A stretch of 64,000 nt of DNA, from positions 62,001-126,000 of the forward strand of contig JBBATK010000002.1 in NCBI GenBank assembly GCA_040398805.1, read 5' to 3'. The stretch's first letter is position 1. Every line of letters starts with the position of its first letter. The notes beneath the pieces are model-generated. The model was not told where the DNA came from, made no database searches, and was given only the letters and a program-made list of their open reading frames with translations. Below are positions 36,166 to 44,620 of this stretch, piece by piece. This DNA comes from JBBATK01 sp040398805. GTDB taxonomy: Bacteria > Bacteroidota > Ignavibacteria > Kapaibacteriales > NICIL-2. A program made the position numbers and the translations under genes.

Positions 36166-38340
36166 TTATGCGTACCGCTCAAACTTCGAGTCGTCCGAAG
36201 GACGACGTCGATGTCCCTGACCACGCTCTCGAGTCGATCCGCGCGCGTCATCGCCGGACATCCGATCCGAATCGTGACGACTGCCGGAACGGACGAATGC
36301 AGAGCGTGCTTCTGCATCATCTCTGCGTTGCTGTCTCGACTGCTGGTTGCCGTTCTCGTATCGCATGGGCGATGCTTCCGGCTCACGAACGGTCACGGCT
36401 ACGTTCTCGAGTCGCACTCCCTGCGCTGCGCACTGATCTTTGAGCAAACCGATGTTCGCTTGAACAAGATCGCGAGTGCCCGCATTGGCGACTTCCAGAT
36501 GCACCGTACTCTGGTGTTCCTGCATCTTCATGTTCACAACTATCGTGCCAAGCGATTCCGGTGTCAGAATGAGCTTCGCCGTGGATTCCGCTTGCTCCGC
36601 CATGTTCGAAAGGATGGCCGATGCCTGCGGCACGAAACGCTCCATCGTCACCCTGAAAACCCGGGCGCCGGAACTCAACCCCGCATCAGCCGCTACACGC
36701 ACACTTCCTCGCGTCTGCTGCGTACCCACGGCGACCGCGTGTAGGTTGCCAACGTTCGTCGGTGCGTCAGGAGTTGATGCCATATGCGTTGCGGGAGACT
36801 CCGTCTGAGTCCGAGCTTGCACTTTACCCTCGCTTGACGATACATCCCGAGCACCGAGCGTGTGCTCCGCCCCCTCTCGATGCGTATCGGCAAAGGAAGA
36901 TCCCGACGAATTCGCCGCGGTGCCGTTCGCCGTGTTCGCTGCATTCACCACGAGTGTTCCCGCATCCGTGGACGACGTCGGTTCGTCATGACGTACACCA
37001 TCATCGTTCGTCGACGTTACGCGATCGCGACGACTGTTCACCTGCTGGAGGTTCTCGCTGTCACGCCCTTGCCCTTTGCCGATTGCCGGTGTTTTCTTCA
37101 AGAGCACGTCCAATGTTCCCGCCGCTTCGTCCACCCTCGAACGATGCTGCTCCGGCTGTGCGCTCTGCGCCTCACCTTCCGACCGGGCTCTCGCTGTCAT
37201 CGAGACGCCACTTTCCGGAGACGGTACCGCCTGCGGAATACCATCGAGGTTCGTACCCGCCGATTCGAGCTGCTCGGGCGACTGCGAATCGTGTGAAGCT
37301 TTTTCATGGACACGGATGTTCATCGATGCGACATTCCGAAGATGGTCTTTGTCGAACGATGGGCTGTCTTCGCTCTCCGTGCGCAAACCGTGGATGCCTC
37401 GACGTCGCTCAGCGCCGGTATCCAGTAGTTTTTCGGTCGACGAATCTGCCAACGGATCACTGACTGTCGATCCGCTCTTCATGTGGTCGACGGTCATTCC
37501 GTGTGGTTCATCCGACGAGGTATCCGCGTGAGAGCCGAGCTTGGTGGAGCTGAGAGGCATGGCCGGGTCCGACAAACTCATCGACGATAAACGGCTCAGC
37601 GGTTCAAGACTTTGTGGAGTGTCACGGTACTCCGGGTCGACATTCATCGATGCGGATTCGTTCGTCGGCTGCACGGGAATATGCACACCCAGAATGAGCG
37701 CAGACTCCGAAACGGAGGGTTGCAAAAGGTCCGACTCGATCGGGCGAACATCCGACTCGGACTCGCGCATGAAACCGGTCGTAGCGACACCGTACTTCTC
37801 CAGAAGCTTCGCAAGCGCTTCCATGGAGTCCTGCGTCAATTCGTCCGTAGGAATGGACACGACGACACCTGCGTCGTTCTTCGTTGGTGGCGTGACCGCT
37901 ATGGTTTGAAACGGCACGACGTGGCGAAGCTCGGTGGTGAAACTGCCCAGAGCCGTCATCGATCGGGCACAATCCGCGGTATCGAACTCTGCGTCGACGA
38001 ACTCACTCATGTGACTATCACTCATGGATGCATACTCGGTACTGACCTCTTGCAGTGCTGCCGATGATACAGTCATGGACTGACCGACCATCATAAGTCC
38101 TCCGTCGACAGGCACGCCAACAGAATACAGTGCCGGGTTCGTCGCTATATCAAGGGTTGATTGCCGATTGGTCGTCGATTGCGTGGTCGATGCTTCCGTT
38201 TGCACCTGCGATTGAATCTGATCGAAGAGAGATATGCCGTCCTTTGCCGGAGTCGATGACTCAACGGTTGGAGCACTGTTGGTAGCGGAAAGGGAGCGGA
38301 GTCCGGGGAAAAACGAAAGTATCTTTTCTGAGAGCTGCAT
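36166..38340 (-). CDS. fliK: FliK-like flagellar hook-length control protein
   Basis: A 724-residue protein with a long, polar, low-complexity N-terminal part (residues 1-570, rich in Ser, Thr, Asp and Glu, no cysteines) and a compact C-terminal Flg_hook domain at about 580-665. That domain contains AKLILTPESLGTIVVNMKM and LVQANIGLLKDQCAAQGVRLENVAVTV. The combination is typical of FliK, which measures hook length and switches the export apparatus to filament substrates. The tail (residues 670-724) is very basic and Arg/Asp rich. The length is above the usual 400-600, from the disordered part. The ATG at 38340 begins MQLSEKILSFFPG. It lies 65 bases upstream of flgD. Confidence 0.9.
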   Translation of the reverse strand: MQLSEKILSFFPGLRSLSATNSAPTVESSTPAKDGISLFDQIQSQVQTEASTTQSTTNRQSTLDIATNPALYSVGVPVDGGLMMVGQSMTVSSAALQEVSTEYASMSDSHMSEFVDAEFDTADCARSMTALGSFTTELRHVVPFQTIAVTPPTKNDAGVVVSIPTDELTQDSMEALAKLLEKYGVATTGFMRESESDVRPIESDLLQPSVSESALILGVHIPVQPTNESASMNVDPEYRDTPQSLEPLSRLSSMSLSDPAMPLSSTKLGSHADTSSDEPHGMTVDHMKSGSTVSDPLADSSTEKLLDTGAERRRGIHGLRTESEDSPSFDKDHLRNVASMNIRVHEKASHDSQSPEQLESAGTNLDGIPQAVPSPESGVSMTARARSEGEAQSAQPEQHRSRVDEAAGTLDVLLKKTPAIGKGQGRDSENLQQVNSRRDRVTSTNDDGVRHDEPTSSTDAGTLVVNAANTANGTAANSSGSSFADTHREGAEHTLGARDVSSSEGKVQARTQTESPATHMASTPDAPTNVGNLHAVAVGTQQTRGSVRVAADAGLSSGARVFRVTMERFVPQASAILSNMAEQAESTAKLILTPESLGTIVVNMKMQEHQSTVHLEVANAGTRDLVQANIGLLKDQCAAQGVRLENVAVTVREPEASPMRYENGNQQSRQQRRDDAEARSAFVRSGSRHDSDRMSGDDARGSTRERGQGHRRRPSDDSKFERYA

Positions 38341-38426
38341 ATGTGCTTCCTTGCAGATATATAGTAGTGTTCAACCGACGGGTGTCATCCTGACAAGCGA
38401 TCGAGCGTAAACGTTCATGGGAGTCG

Positions 38427-38987
38427 TCATTTGCGCGCGAGCATCTTGCTGATACGCACCGCTTTCTCCGTGGGCATGCGCTCGAGAATCTGTGCCGCGT
38501 TCTTCCGCTTCATGAACTTGAGAACGTCGACCACGTATTCCGGTTCGGATTCCGCGAGAATCTTCGCGATTTCCGTGGGCTGACCTTTCTCGTACATTTC
38601 GGCAGCGATTTGGATATTCTTGAGTCGCGTGGAATCTTTTCTTTCGATCTCTTCTTTGGCGTATTCACGATGTGTGGCCGACAGACTTTCGTCCAGTTGT
38701 CGGACGCGTTCAGAGCTGGATTGCATGGCGGCATGAGCGCTTTTCAGCGAATCGCGCAGGCGAGAGACCTCTGTGTTCAGTCGCTCGTTTTTCTGACGGA
38801 GTGCTTCGGCTTCCGATGCTTGTTGCAGTGAGTCGTTCGCGTGAGGTCCGAGCGGCTTGGCCACGACCGGACGTTCCATGCCCAGCGTCTCGGGATGCGT
38901 GGACCAAAGGTACACGATAGCTCCCGTGATAAGCAGTCCGGAACACGCGGAGACAGCAAGGAGAATGACGACGGATTTTGAATTCAT
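38427..38987 (-). CDS. MotE-like flagellar protein (MgtE N-domain-like)
   Basis: A 186-residue protein. One N-terminal membrane segment (VVILLAVSACSGLLITGAIVYLW, residues 6-28) precedes a coiled coil (residues 55-125, heptads in EALRQKNERLNTEVSRLRD) and a C-terminal helical domain (MYEKGQPTEIAKILAESEPE ... FMKRKNAAQILERMPTEKAVRISKMLA). The last part matches the MgtE intracellular N-domain fold used in MotE, a periplasmic chaperone for the stator protein MotC in proteobacteria. Its place between fliK and fliJ supports a flagellar role. Whether it acts as MotE or as another basal-body factor is not shown. The ATG is at 38987. Confidence 0.8.
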   Translation of the reverse strand: MNSKSVVILLAVSACSGLLITGAIVYLWSTHPETLGMERPVVAKPLGPHANDSLQQASEAEALRQKNERLNTEVSRLRDSLKSAHAAMQSSSERVRQLDESLSATHREYAKEEIERKDSTRLKNIQIAAEMYEKGQPTEIAKILAESEPEYVVDVLKFMKRKNAAQILERMPTEKAVRISKMLARK

Positions 38988-39030
38988 GACGGCGCGCGAA
39001 CACTGTTCGTTGGTACTTCACCCGGACGGG

Positions 39031-39468
39031 TCAGCGCGCGTGTGCATCAGGAGTGCGGCGCGAGGCTATCTCGTCCATGGTCTTTTGCTCTTCGCTCAGG
39101 ACAAGCCCCTTGTGATCGGCTTCCTTCTTCTCGCGTAATGAATCGAGTACCTTCTCTTCTTTCATGAGTTCCGTCAGCACCTTCCGTCGCAACGACTCTA
39201 TTTCTCGAAGATTCTCCAACTCGGAATGTAGCCTTTGTATCAGCGTGCGCACCGCATGGATATGCTCTGCGCGCATCTGGTGATCCGCTACCTTCATCGA
39301 TCGCACGTCGCTGCCGAGTTGCTCCAGATACAAGACCTGATCTTCGATCTCTTGTTCTTTCTCGTATCGCAGTCGCGCAATCTCACCTAACGCCAGCTTC
39401 GCCTGATTGGTACGATGCTGACGAAAGCGGTGAAGACTGTCTAATCGAAATGTGAATCGCTTCGGCAT
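39031..39468 (-). CDS. fliJ: Flagellar export protein FliJ
   Basis: A 145-residue, almost wholly coiled-coil protein starting MPKRFTFRLDSLHRFRQHRTNQAKLAL, the typical FliJ opening (short FxF strand then RLDSLLRxR). FliJ binds the FliI ATPase and FlhA and helps deliver export substrates. The last residues (ASRRTPDAHAR) are loosely conserved. It is the first flagellar gene of this cluster. The usual upstream partners fliI, fliH and fliG are not adjacent; instead a YmdB-like gene follows, so the flagellar locus is split or this is its edge. Confidence 0.85.
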   Translation of the reverse strand: MPKRFTFRLDSLHRFRQHRTNQAKLALGEIARLRYEKEQEIEDQVLYLEQLGSDVRSMKVADHQMRAEHIHAVRTLIQRLHSELENLREIESLRRKVLTELMKEEKVLDSLREKKEADHKGLVLSEEQKTMDEIASRRTPDAHAR

Positions 39469-39656
39469 GTGGGTCCTGGACGGTCCTCTTCCATCACGAA
39501 TCGCTTTGAAGATATCGGACGGATCGGAGGTCTACTTGAATACTCCCGAAGGGCAGGCAAATACCGTTCCAGATTGGCAGAAACTCGAAGTCTCGCGCTT
39601 TTCATGGCGTCCGCCGCATCGAACGGCGGACCGCTGGTCACGGTGGGGGGTTTGAA

Positions 39657-39676
39657 GCCAGGGCGGGAACCCTGGC
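39657..39676 (-). terminator. Hairpin beyond the YmdB-like gene
   Basis: GCCAGGG (39657-39663) pairs with CCCTGGC (39670-39676) with a 6-base loop, 11 bases past the stop of the YmdB-like gene on the minus strand. No long T-run follows, so termination is likely weak or Rho-assisted. The rest of the 218-base gap to fliJ shows nothing. Confidence 0.45.
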
Positions 39677-39686
39677 ACGTGTCAAC

Positions 39687-40502
39687 TCATCCTATGGTCT
39701 TTTCTTCATCGCCGCACATGATGGTGAAGGGCGCTATCTCCAGTGCCTTTCCTGTATCCGCATCGATGCGCACCATCGCGCCGCACACACGATAATCCCC
39801 CTTCGCCGTTTCGTATTTGTGCGCGGTCTGCAGCATCATGCGCTTCAGGGCCACGTCCTTGGCCATGCCCACGACGGAGTCGTACGGTCCTGACATTCCC
39901 ACATCGGTGATGTACGCGGTCCCCCCGGAAAGCACCCGGGCATCATTCGTCTGAATATGCGTGTGCGTGCCGAACATGGCACTGACACGACCGTTCAGAT
40001 GCCAGCCCATCGCCACCTTCTCCGCCGTCGCATCGGCATGGAAGTCCACAAGGATGATGGACGAGGTTTCGGCGATCTTGGGAAGGATGTAATCGGCCGC
40101 CCGGAACGGACAATCGATGGGCTGCATGAACACTCTGCCTTGCAGTTGGAGTACGGTCACGGAAATGCCTTCGCCGACCGTGAAGGTCACGTAGCCCCGA
40201 CCCGGATTCTCCCGAGGATAGTTGAAAGGTCGCAGCACTTTGGGATTGGACGCGAGAAGCGGACGCGACTTCCAATTCTCCCAGATGTGATTTCCCGTGG
40301 TGATGACATGTGCACCGGCATGGAAAAGCACGGCCGCTTCCTGCTCGTTGATTCCCTTGCCATCCCAGACGTTCTCGCCGTTCACCACAAGAACATCGGC
40401 ACCATACTGTCGCTGTAACTCCGGAAGTGCGCCGGCTACGTGCATGAGGGCACTCTCGCCGACGACGTCACCGACAAAGACTACTGTCACTGTGTTATCC
40501 AC
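39687..40502 (-). CDS. ymdB: TIGR00282/YmdB family metallophosphoesterase
   Basis: A 271-residue two-metal phosphoesterase. Family metal ligands appear in order: FVGDVVGESA (residue 10), VNGENVWDGKGI, TTGNHIWEN, DFHADATAEKVAMGWHLNG, GTHTHIQTND and YITDVGMSGPYDSVVGMAK. Characterised relatives (Bacillus YmdB) hydrolyse 2',3'-cyclic nucleotides and affect biofilm and sporulation decisions; the substrate here is unknown. The start is GTG at 40502, seven bases after AAGGA. It is the last gene of the minus-strand stretch after the cytochrome gene (91 bases apart). Confidence 0.93.
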   Translation of the reverse strand: MDNTVTVVFVGDVVGESALMHVAGALPELQRQYGADVLVVNGENVWDGKGINEQEAAVLFHAGAHVITTGNHIWENWKSRPLLASNPKVLRPFNYPRENPGRGYVTFTVGEGISVTVLQLQGRVFMQPIDCPFRAADYILPKIAETSSIILVDFHADATAEKVAMGWHLNGRVSAMFGTHTHIQTNDARVLSGGTAYITDVGMSGPYDSVVGMAKDVALKRMMLQTAHKYETAKGDYRVCGAMVRIDADTGKALEIAPFTIMCGDEEKTIG

Positions 40503-40592
40503 CGGTTTTCCTTTTTCATGTGATAGGCCGTCAATATAACGGACAAAGTGCGGGCGGATGTCACGACGTACGAGAAGGGGGCGAAGACATCG

Positions 40593-41936
40593 TCACTTGA
40601 TGCCCACGTTGGCATGCATTTCTTCCATCAGGAAGCTCGGCAGATACTTCACCAGGTCGGCATGTCCCAGCTTACGCAAGAAATATGGCGGCAAGGCCCG
40701 CATGAACAGGCGCGCCGTGATCTTCACGTCCGGACTCGACGCATACATCTCCGGTGTGATCGTATACCGCGCGTACCGTGTCTCATAGGGCGGTATGGTA
40801 AGATTCACGATGGCATCCGCATCGAAGAAAAACGGAATCTCCTTACCCAAGCGGAACGCCTTCCCGTGGAACATGACCAGTGAGGTATCACGGGGCATCA
40901 GCCCCTTGGCAACGTACTCGCTGTTCTCGTTGCGTAGGTCGCCGAGCGGATCGGTCATTCCGCTCGTGAAAATGGTATCGCCCTTGGAATTCACCGCAAT
41001 GATCTGCACCCACATCTGACGCTCGAAGATGGTACCCGACGGGACGTTGTGACCCGTAATGGTGTTGACGATTTCCACCTTCACGGGGATGCGCGAACCG
41101 CGTGATACGGTGGCCGGCGGCGTCAGGAACGCCTTCACGGTGTATCGCAATTGATCCAACACTCGCCCGATCATCTCCTCCCTGCCGGGAAAATCCTTCA
41201 ACGGGATATCAACCCCATCCATGTAGTGACTATGCACGCGCCGGTTCGACGGTCCGCCGATGGCCGCCTGACCCGGCTCCCATTTCATGTGGCATACCTG
41301 ACACGAGATGTCACGGCCTGGATAACTGCTCGATGCCCACTCTGTGAACGTGGCCTCCACCTTCACACCACGGGGGTTCACCACATCGTGACATCCCGCG
41401 CACTGGATACTCTGACCCATGTCCGCCCGACCCTTCGATCCGTGATAGGAATTCGGCACGGGGTCCATGATGTTGCCATACATGACGCCGTCCAAACGAT
41501 AGCCGCTACTTACCATACCGGGAATCTGCGACTCGCTCTTATGACACGCATCGCACGTCACACCACGCCGGCCCGCAGGCGAAAGGTTCGCTTTCAATCG
41601 TCCACCGTCCGCTTCGCTCATCTGCGTGGCAATCGGTGCATGACAGCCCGTACAGAACTCGCCCATCAGTCCGTTCGTCGCTTTCAAGCCCTCCGAATTC
41701 ATCGAGTGAAACACAGGATCCTCGATGGAATATGCGTGCATGGATTGTTCCCACTCGCGGTAATGCCGAGGGTGACAGGTTGCACAGCTCTCGGGCGGAC
41801 TGAATGCCTTGGAATAGATGGCCACGGAATCCGCTCTGCTCGGCTGCAACGGCTCCGGCGTCTCGGGCTGATCGCACGATACCATCCATGCTCCCATGAG
41901 GATAAGGATAATGACTCGGATCGGGACAACGATCAT
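40593..41936 (-). CDS. Pentaheme c-type cytochrome lipoprotein
   Basis: A 447-residue lipoprotein (signal MIVVPIRVIILILMGAWMVSC, lipobox MVSC with the lipid cysteine at residue 21). Five CxxCH haem sites lie in the N-terminal half: CATCH (51), CTGCH (95), CDACH (128), CAGCH (179) and CQVCH (212). This resembles the cytochrome c554 family of multihaem electron carriers. The C-terminal 200 residues are haem-free and beta-rich, with the GHNVPSGTIFERQMWVQI segment seen in similar cytochromes. It would face the periplasm or the outer-membrane surface. The electron donor and acceptor are not shown, as no other respiratory gene is nearby. The ATG at 41936 is chosen because it begins the signal peptide. 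Confidence 0.9.
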   Translation of the reverse strand: MIVVPIRVIILILMGAWMVSCDQPETPEPLQPSRADSVAIYSKAFSPPESCATCHPRHYREWEQSMHAYSIEDPVFHSMNSEGLKATNGLMGEFCTGCHAPIATQMSEADGGRLKANLSPAGRRGVTCDACHKSESQIPGMVSSGYRLDGVMYGNIMDPVPNSYHGSKGRADMGQSIQCAGCHDVVNPRGVKVEATFTEWASSSYPGRDISCQVCHMKWEPGQAAIGGPSNRRVHSHYMDGVDIPLKDFPGREEMIGRVLDQLRYTVKAFLTPPATVSRGSRIPVKVEIVNTITGHNVPSGTIFERQMWVQIIAVNSKGDTIFTSGMTDPLGDLRNENSEYVAKGLMPRDTSLVMFHGKAFRLGKEIPFFFDADAIVNLTIPPYETRYARYTITPEMYASSPDVKITARLFMRALPPYFLRKLGHADLVKYLPSFLMEEMHANVGIK

Positions 41937-42109
41937 AGATGAAGACGGTTCAGTACAACAACCCGCGAACGTATAGCAGCAATGCACTATCGCGACACAG
42001 ACGCAGAGCCGAACATTTCATTTGGCAAGCTGCGAGGCACGCATCATGTCAGCGGGGCACAACCGCTATTCTATGCCTTTTTCGCCCAACGGGCAAACGT
42101 GCCGCAGAG

Positions 42110-42140
42110 AAAAAAAGCTCCGGATGAAATCCGAAGCTTT
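42110..42140 (-). terminator. Intrinsic terminator after the EF-G paralogue
   Basis: On the minus strand AAAGCT-T-CGGAT pairs with ATCCG-G-AGCTTT around a 3-base loop (one A-C mismatch). It ends in seven T (42116-42110), 80 bases past the stop at 42222. Confidence 0.85.
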
Positions 42141-42221
42141 CCCCGGTATCGAACCGGATTGAATGACCTTGTTCACCGAAATCCCTCCGTGTACCTGCAC
42201 CGCTTGCGTTCTCGCGCCTGC

Positions 42222-44333
42222 CTACCGGTTTGCGACCAACGTTTGCTGGATATGCGGTGGCACGACATGGTACTCGGCAAACCGCGATGTGCTCATGCCT
42301 CGTGCCTGGGTCATTGCGCGCAGGACCATGGGATAGGAATCAAGCTCCGCCAACGGCAGACGGGCCGTCACCCTTTGGTGCCGTCCATCGCTCTCCACAC
42401 CCAGGATCACGGCTCTTCGTGTTGGAAGATCGCTCAATACCTCTCCGACGAATTCCTCGGGCACGAGGATCTCCACCTCGTGCACCGGTTCCAGGACCTT
42501 CGGAGATGCCTGGAGAAAAGTCTCATGGAAGGCCATCATCGCCGCCGCCTTGAATGCCGCTTCATTGCTGTCCACCGCGTGCATCTTTCCATCGACGACA
42601 CTCACGCGTACGTCGCGGACCGGTGATCCGGTCAGCACACCGCCGGCCATCTTCTCCATGACGCCTTTGAGAATCGCTGGCATGAACCTGGTATCGATGA
42701 CACCTCCGACGATGCCGTTGACGAACACGAGGATACCACCCCACGGCAACTCGATGGTCTCCGAACTGCGGATGCTCACTCCCTCCGGAGCCGACATTCC
42801 CTCGTGATACGGCTCCACAAGCAAATGCACCTCTGCGAACTGTCCCGCGCCGCCGGATTGCTTCTTGTGCCGATACACGCCGCGTGCCGCGCGGTCGATG
42901 GTCTCACGATACGGCACGCGCGGGGGAACGAATTCGACCTGGACCTTGAATCGATGCTCCAACCTCCATTTCGCGGCAGCCAGATGCATCTCGCCCTGCG
43001 CATGCAGGATCGTCTGTTTCAACTCATGCGAGTGTTCAACGATCAATGTGGGATCTTCCTCGTGCAGGTGATGCAAAGCCATGCCTACCCTCTCTTCCTC
43101 GCCCTTCTGCACGGCCAGCACTGCCGTACGAAGTTTCGGCGCAGGAAAGCGTATCGGAGGTAGCGACTGATGATACCCTTTCTCGTGCAAGGTGTCGTTG
43201 ACATGGGTGTTCTTCAACTTCACCACGGCACCGATATCCCCGGCAACGAGAAACGGCACGTCCTCGCGCTTCTTTCCGTCGACGACGAAGAGATGACCCA
43301 GATTCTCCGTGACACCCGTCTGCTCGTTCACAAGAACATCGCCCGCATGAATGGTGCCTGCATACACTTTCAGGAAGGACATCTCCCCCAGACTCGGCTC
43401 GGACACGGCTTTGAAGACGAACACGAGCGGCTTCGCCGATGGATCGCAGGGGACTACCTTCCCGTCCTCGTCCACGACGGGTGTCACACTTTCGTGCGCC
43501 CCCGGCGCGTGCTTGTCGATGATTCCCAGGAGTCGACCGCTGCCCATGTTCCGAAGTGCCGAAGCGCAGAATACAGGGAACAGGGCATGGTCGATCATCG
43601 ATGCCGTGAATCCCGACGTCAGCTCATCCTCTGTCAACCGACCCCGCTCGAGGTATCGCTCCAGCAATCCCTCGTCGTTCTCGGCTACCGCCTCCACGAG
43701 CTCCCGGTGAAGTCGCTCCGCCCGCTCTGTCTGGTCCGGCGGAATGGCCAGCTTCGAGGGCTTGCCACCCTCGTCGCCGAATTCATACATGGTCATGCTG
43801 AGCACATCGATGATGCGGCGGCACGCAGGACCTTCGTCCAGCGGATACTGGACGACGGTGACGGCACGACCGAAGCGCTCCTTGGCCTGCGCAAGCGTCC
43901 GCTCGTAGTCCGACTGTTCGCTGTCGATCCTGTTGATGACGATCATCATCGGCGTCCGGAACTCCTCGGTGTACCGCCAGATGAGCTCCGTTCCCACTTC
44001 CACACCGTTCGCACCGTTCAGCACCAGCAAGCCCGTATCCGCTGCTCTGAGAGCGGCGATCGTCTCGCCGATGAAATCATCGTAGCCCGGTGTGTCAAGA
44101 ACGTTGATCTTCGACGAACGCCAGTCCAGATTACACACGGTGCTGAACATCGACCCGCCCCGGGCACGCTCGATGTCCGTGTAGTCGGAAACGGTGGTGC
44201 CGGACTCCACATTTCCCCGACGCGGTATCGCTCCCGCCTCGAACAGCATGGATTCCACGAGCGTCGTCTTGCCGCAGCCGGCATGACCGAGAATGGCGAC
44301 GTTTTTGATATGACCGACATCGTAGGTCTTCAT
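42222..44333 (-). CDS. Elongation factor G paralogue (EF-G2/FusA2 type)
   Basis: A 703-residue translational GTPase with the five-domain EF-G layout. G1 is GHAGCGKTTL (residue 16), G3 is DTPGYDDF (with Tyr in place of the usual His), G4 is NRID (usual NKxD) and G5 is CASAL. The switch I segment reads ERARGGSMFSTV in place of ERERGITI. Domain IV carries YRHKKQSGGAGQFAEVHL and the closing region has VHEVEILVPEEFVGEVLSDL and the AEYHVVPPHIQQTLV end. The DTPGY form is known from FusA2-like paralogues, whose in vivo role is not settled. The canonical EF-G is presumably elsewhere. The ATG at 44333 follows AAGGAG. It is divergent from the YfhO gene. Confidence 0.92.
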   Translation of the reverse strand: MKTYDVGHIKNVAILGHAGCGKTTLVESMLFEAGAIPRRGNVESGTTVSDYTDIERARGGSMFSTVCNLDWRSSKINVLDTPGYDDFIGETIAALRAADTGLLVLNGANGVEVGTELIWRYTEEFRTPMMIVINRIDSEQSDYERTLAQAKERFGRAVTVVQYPLDEGPACRRIIDVLSMTMYEFGDEGGKPSKLAIPPDQTERAERLHRELVEAVAENDEGLLERYLERGRLTEDELTSGFTASMIDHALFPVFCASALRNMGSGRLLGIIDKHAPGAHESVTPVVDEDGKVVPCDPSAKPLVFVFKAVSEPSLGEMSFLKVYAGTIHAGDVLVNEQTGVTENLGHLFVVDGKKREDVPFLVAGDIGAVVKLKNTHVNDTLHEKGYHQSLPPIRFPAPKLRTAVLAVQKGEEERVGMALHHLHEEDPTLIVEHSHELKQTILHAQGEMHLAAAKWRLEHRFKVQVEFVPPRVPYRETIDRAARGVYRHKKQSGGAGQFAEVHLLVEPYHEGMSAPEGVSIRSSETIELPWGGILVFVNGIVGGVIDTRFMPAILKGVMEKMAGGVLTGSPVRDVRVSVVDGKMHAVDSNEAAFKAAAMMAFHETFLQASPKVLEPVHEVEILVPEEFVGEVLSDLPTRRAVILGVESDGRHQRVTARLPLAELDSYPMVLRAMTQARGMSTSRFAEYHVVPPHIQQTLVANR

Positions 44334-44473
44334 ACCCTTACTCCTTTCTTCGCAAATGGTGATGACTGATGGCAAACCAACCCGCCCGAAGCATGAAAGG
44401 TGAATAATCGGGATCGAGGTGGTTCTTCATGCACGGACTTGAGTGCAACGTAGCATGTGCCCGACGGGATTGC

Positions 44474-44502
44474 AAGACAAAAAAGATAAATTTGTCTTTT
44501 TT
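44474..44502. repeat. AT-rich inverted repeat in the EF-G2/YfhO divergent region
   Basis: AAGACAAA (44474-44481) and TTTGTCTT (44491-44498) form a perfect 8-bp inverted repeat with a 9-base spacer, followed by T4. It contains TAAATTTG (44487-44494), an exact match to the Bacteroidota -7 box TAnnTTTG, but no -33 element lies at the right distance. It may be an operator or promoter for the plus-strand gene. Confidence 0.45.
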
Positions 44503-44620
44503 ATGCTGCCACCCTTCATTCTCGCAAAAAGTGGCGCATCCGGGTAGCACGGACTACGGGCGTTGCTCCCATCGGGACTATTTTTGTCGGCATCTGTTTC
44601 TTCACTTTCGATTGTACGCT

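Noticed and set aside
39441..39641. 66-codon frame between fliJ and the YmdB-like gene
   Set aside because: Overlaps the fliJ start, no ribosome site, and not in frame with fliJ.
43170..44369. 399-codon open frame opposite the EF-G paralogue
   Set aside because: An antisense shadow of a GC-rich gene with no recognisable motif.
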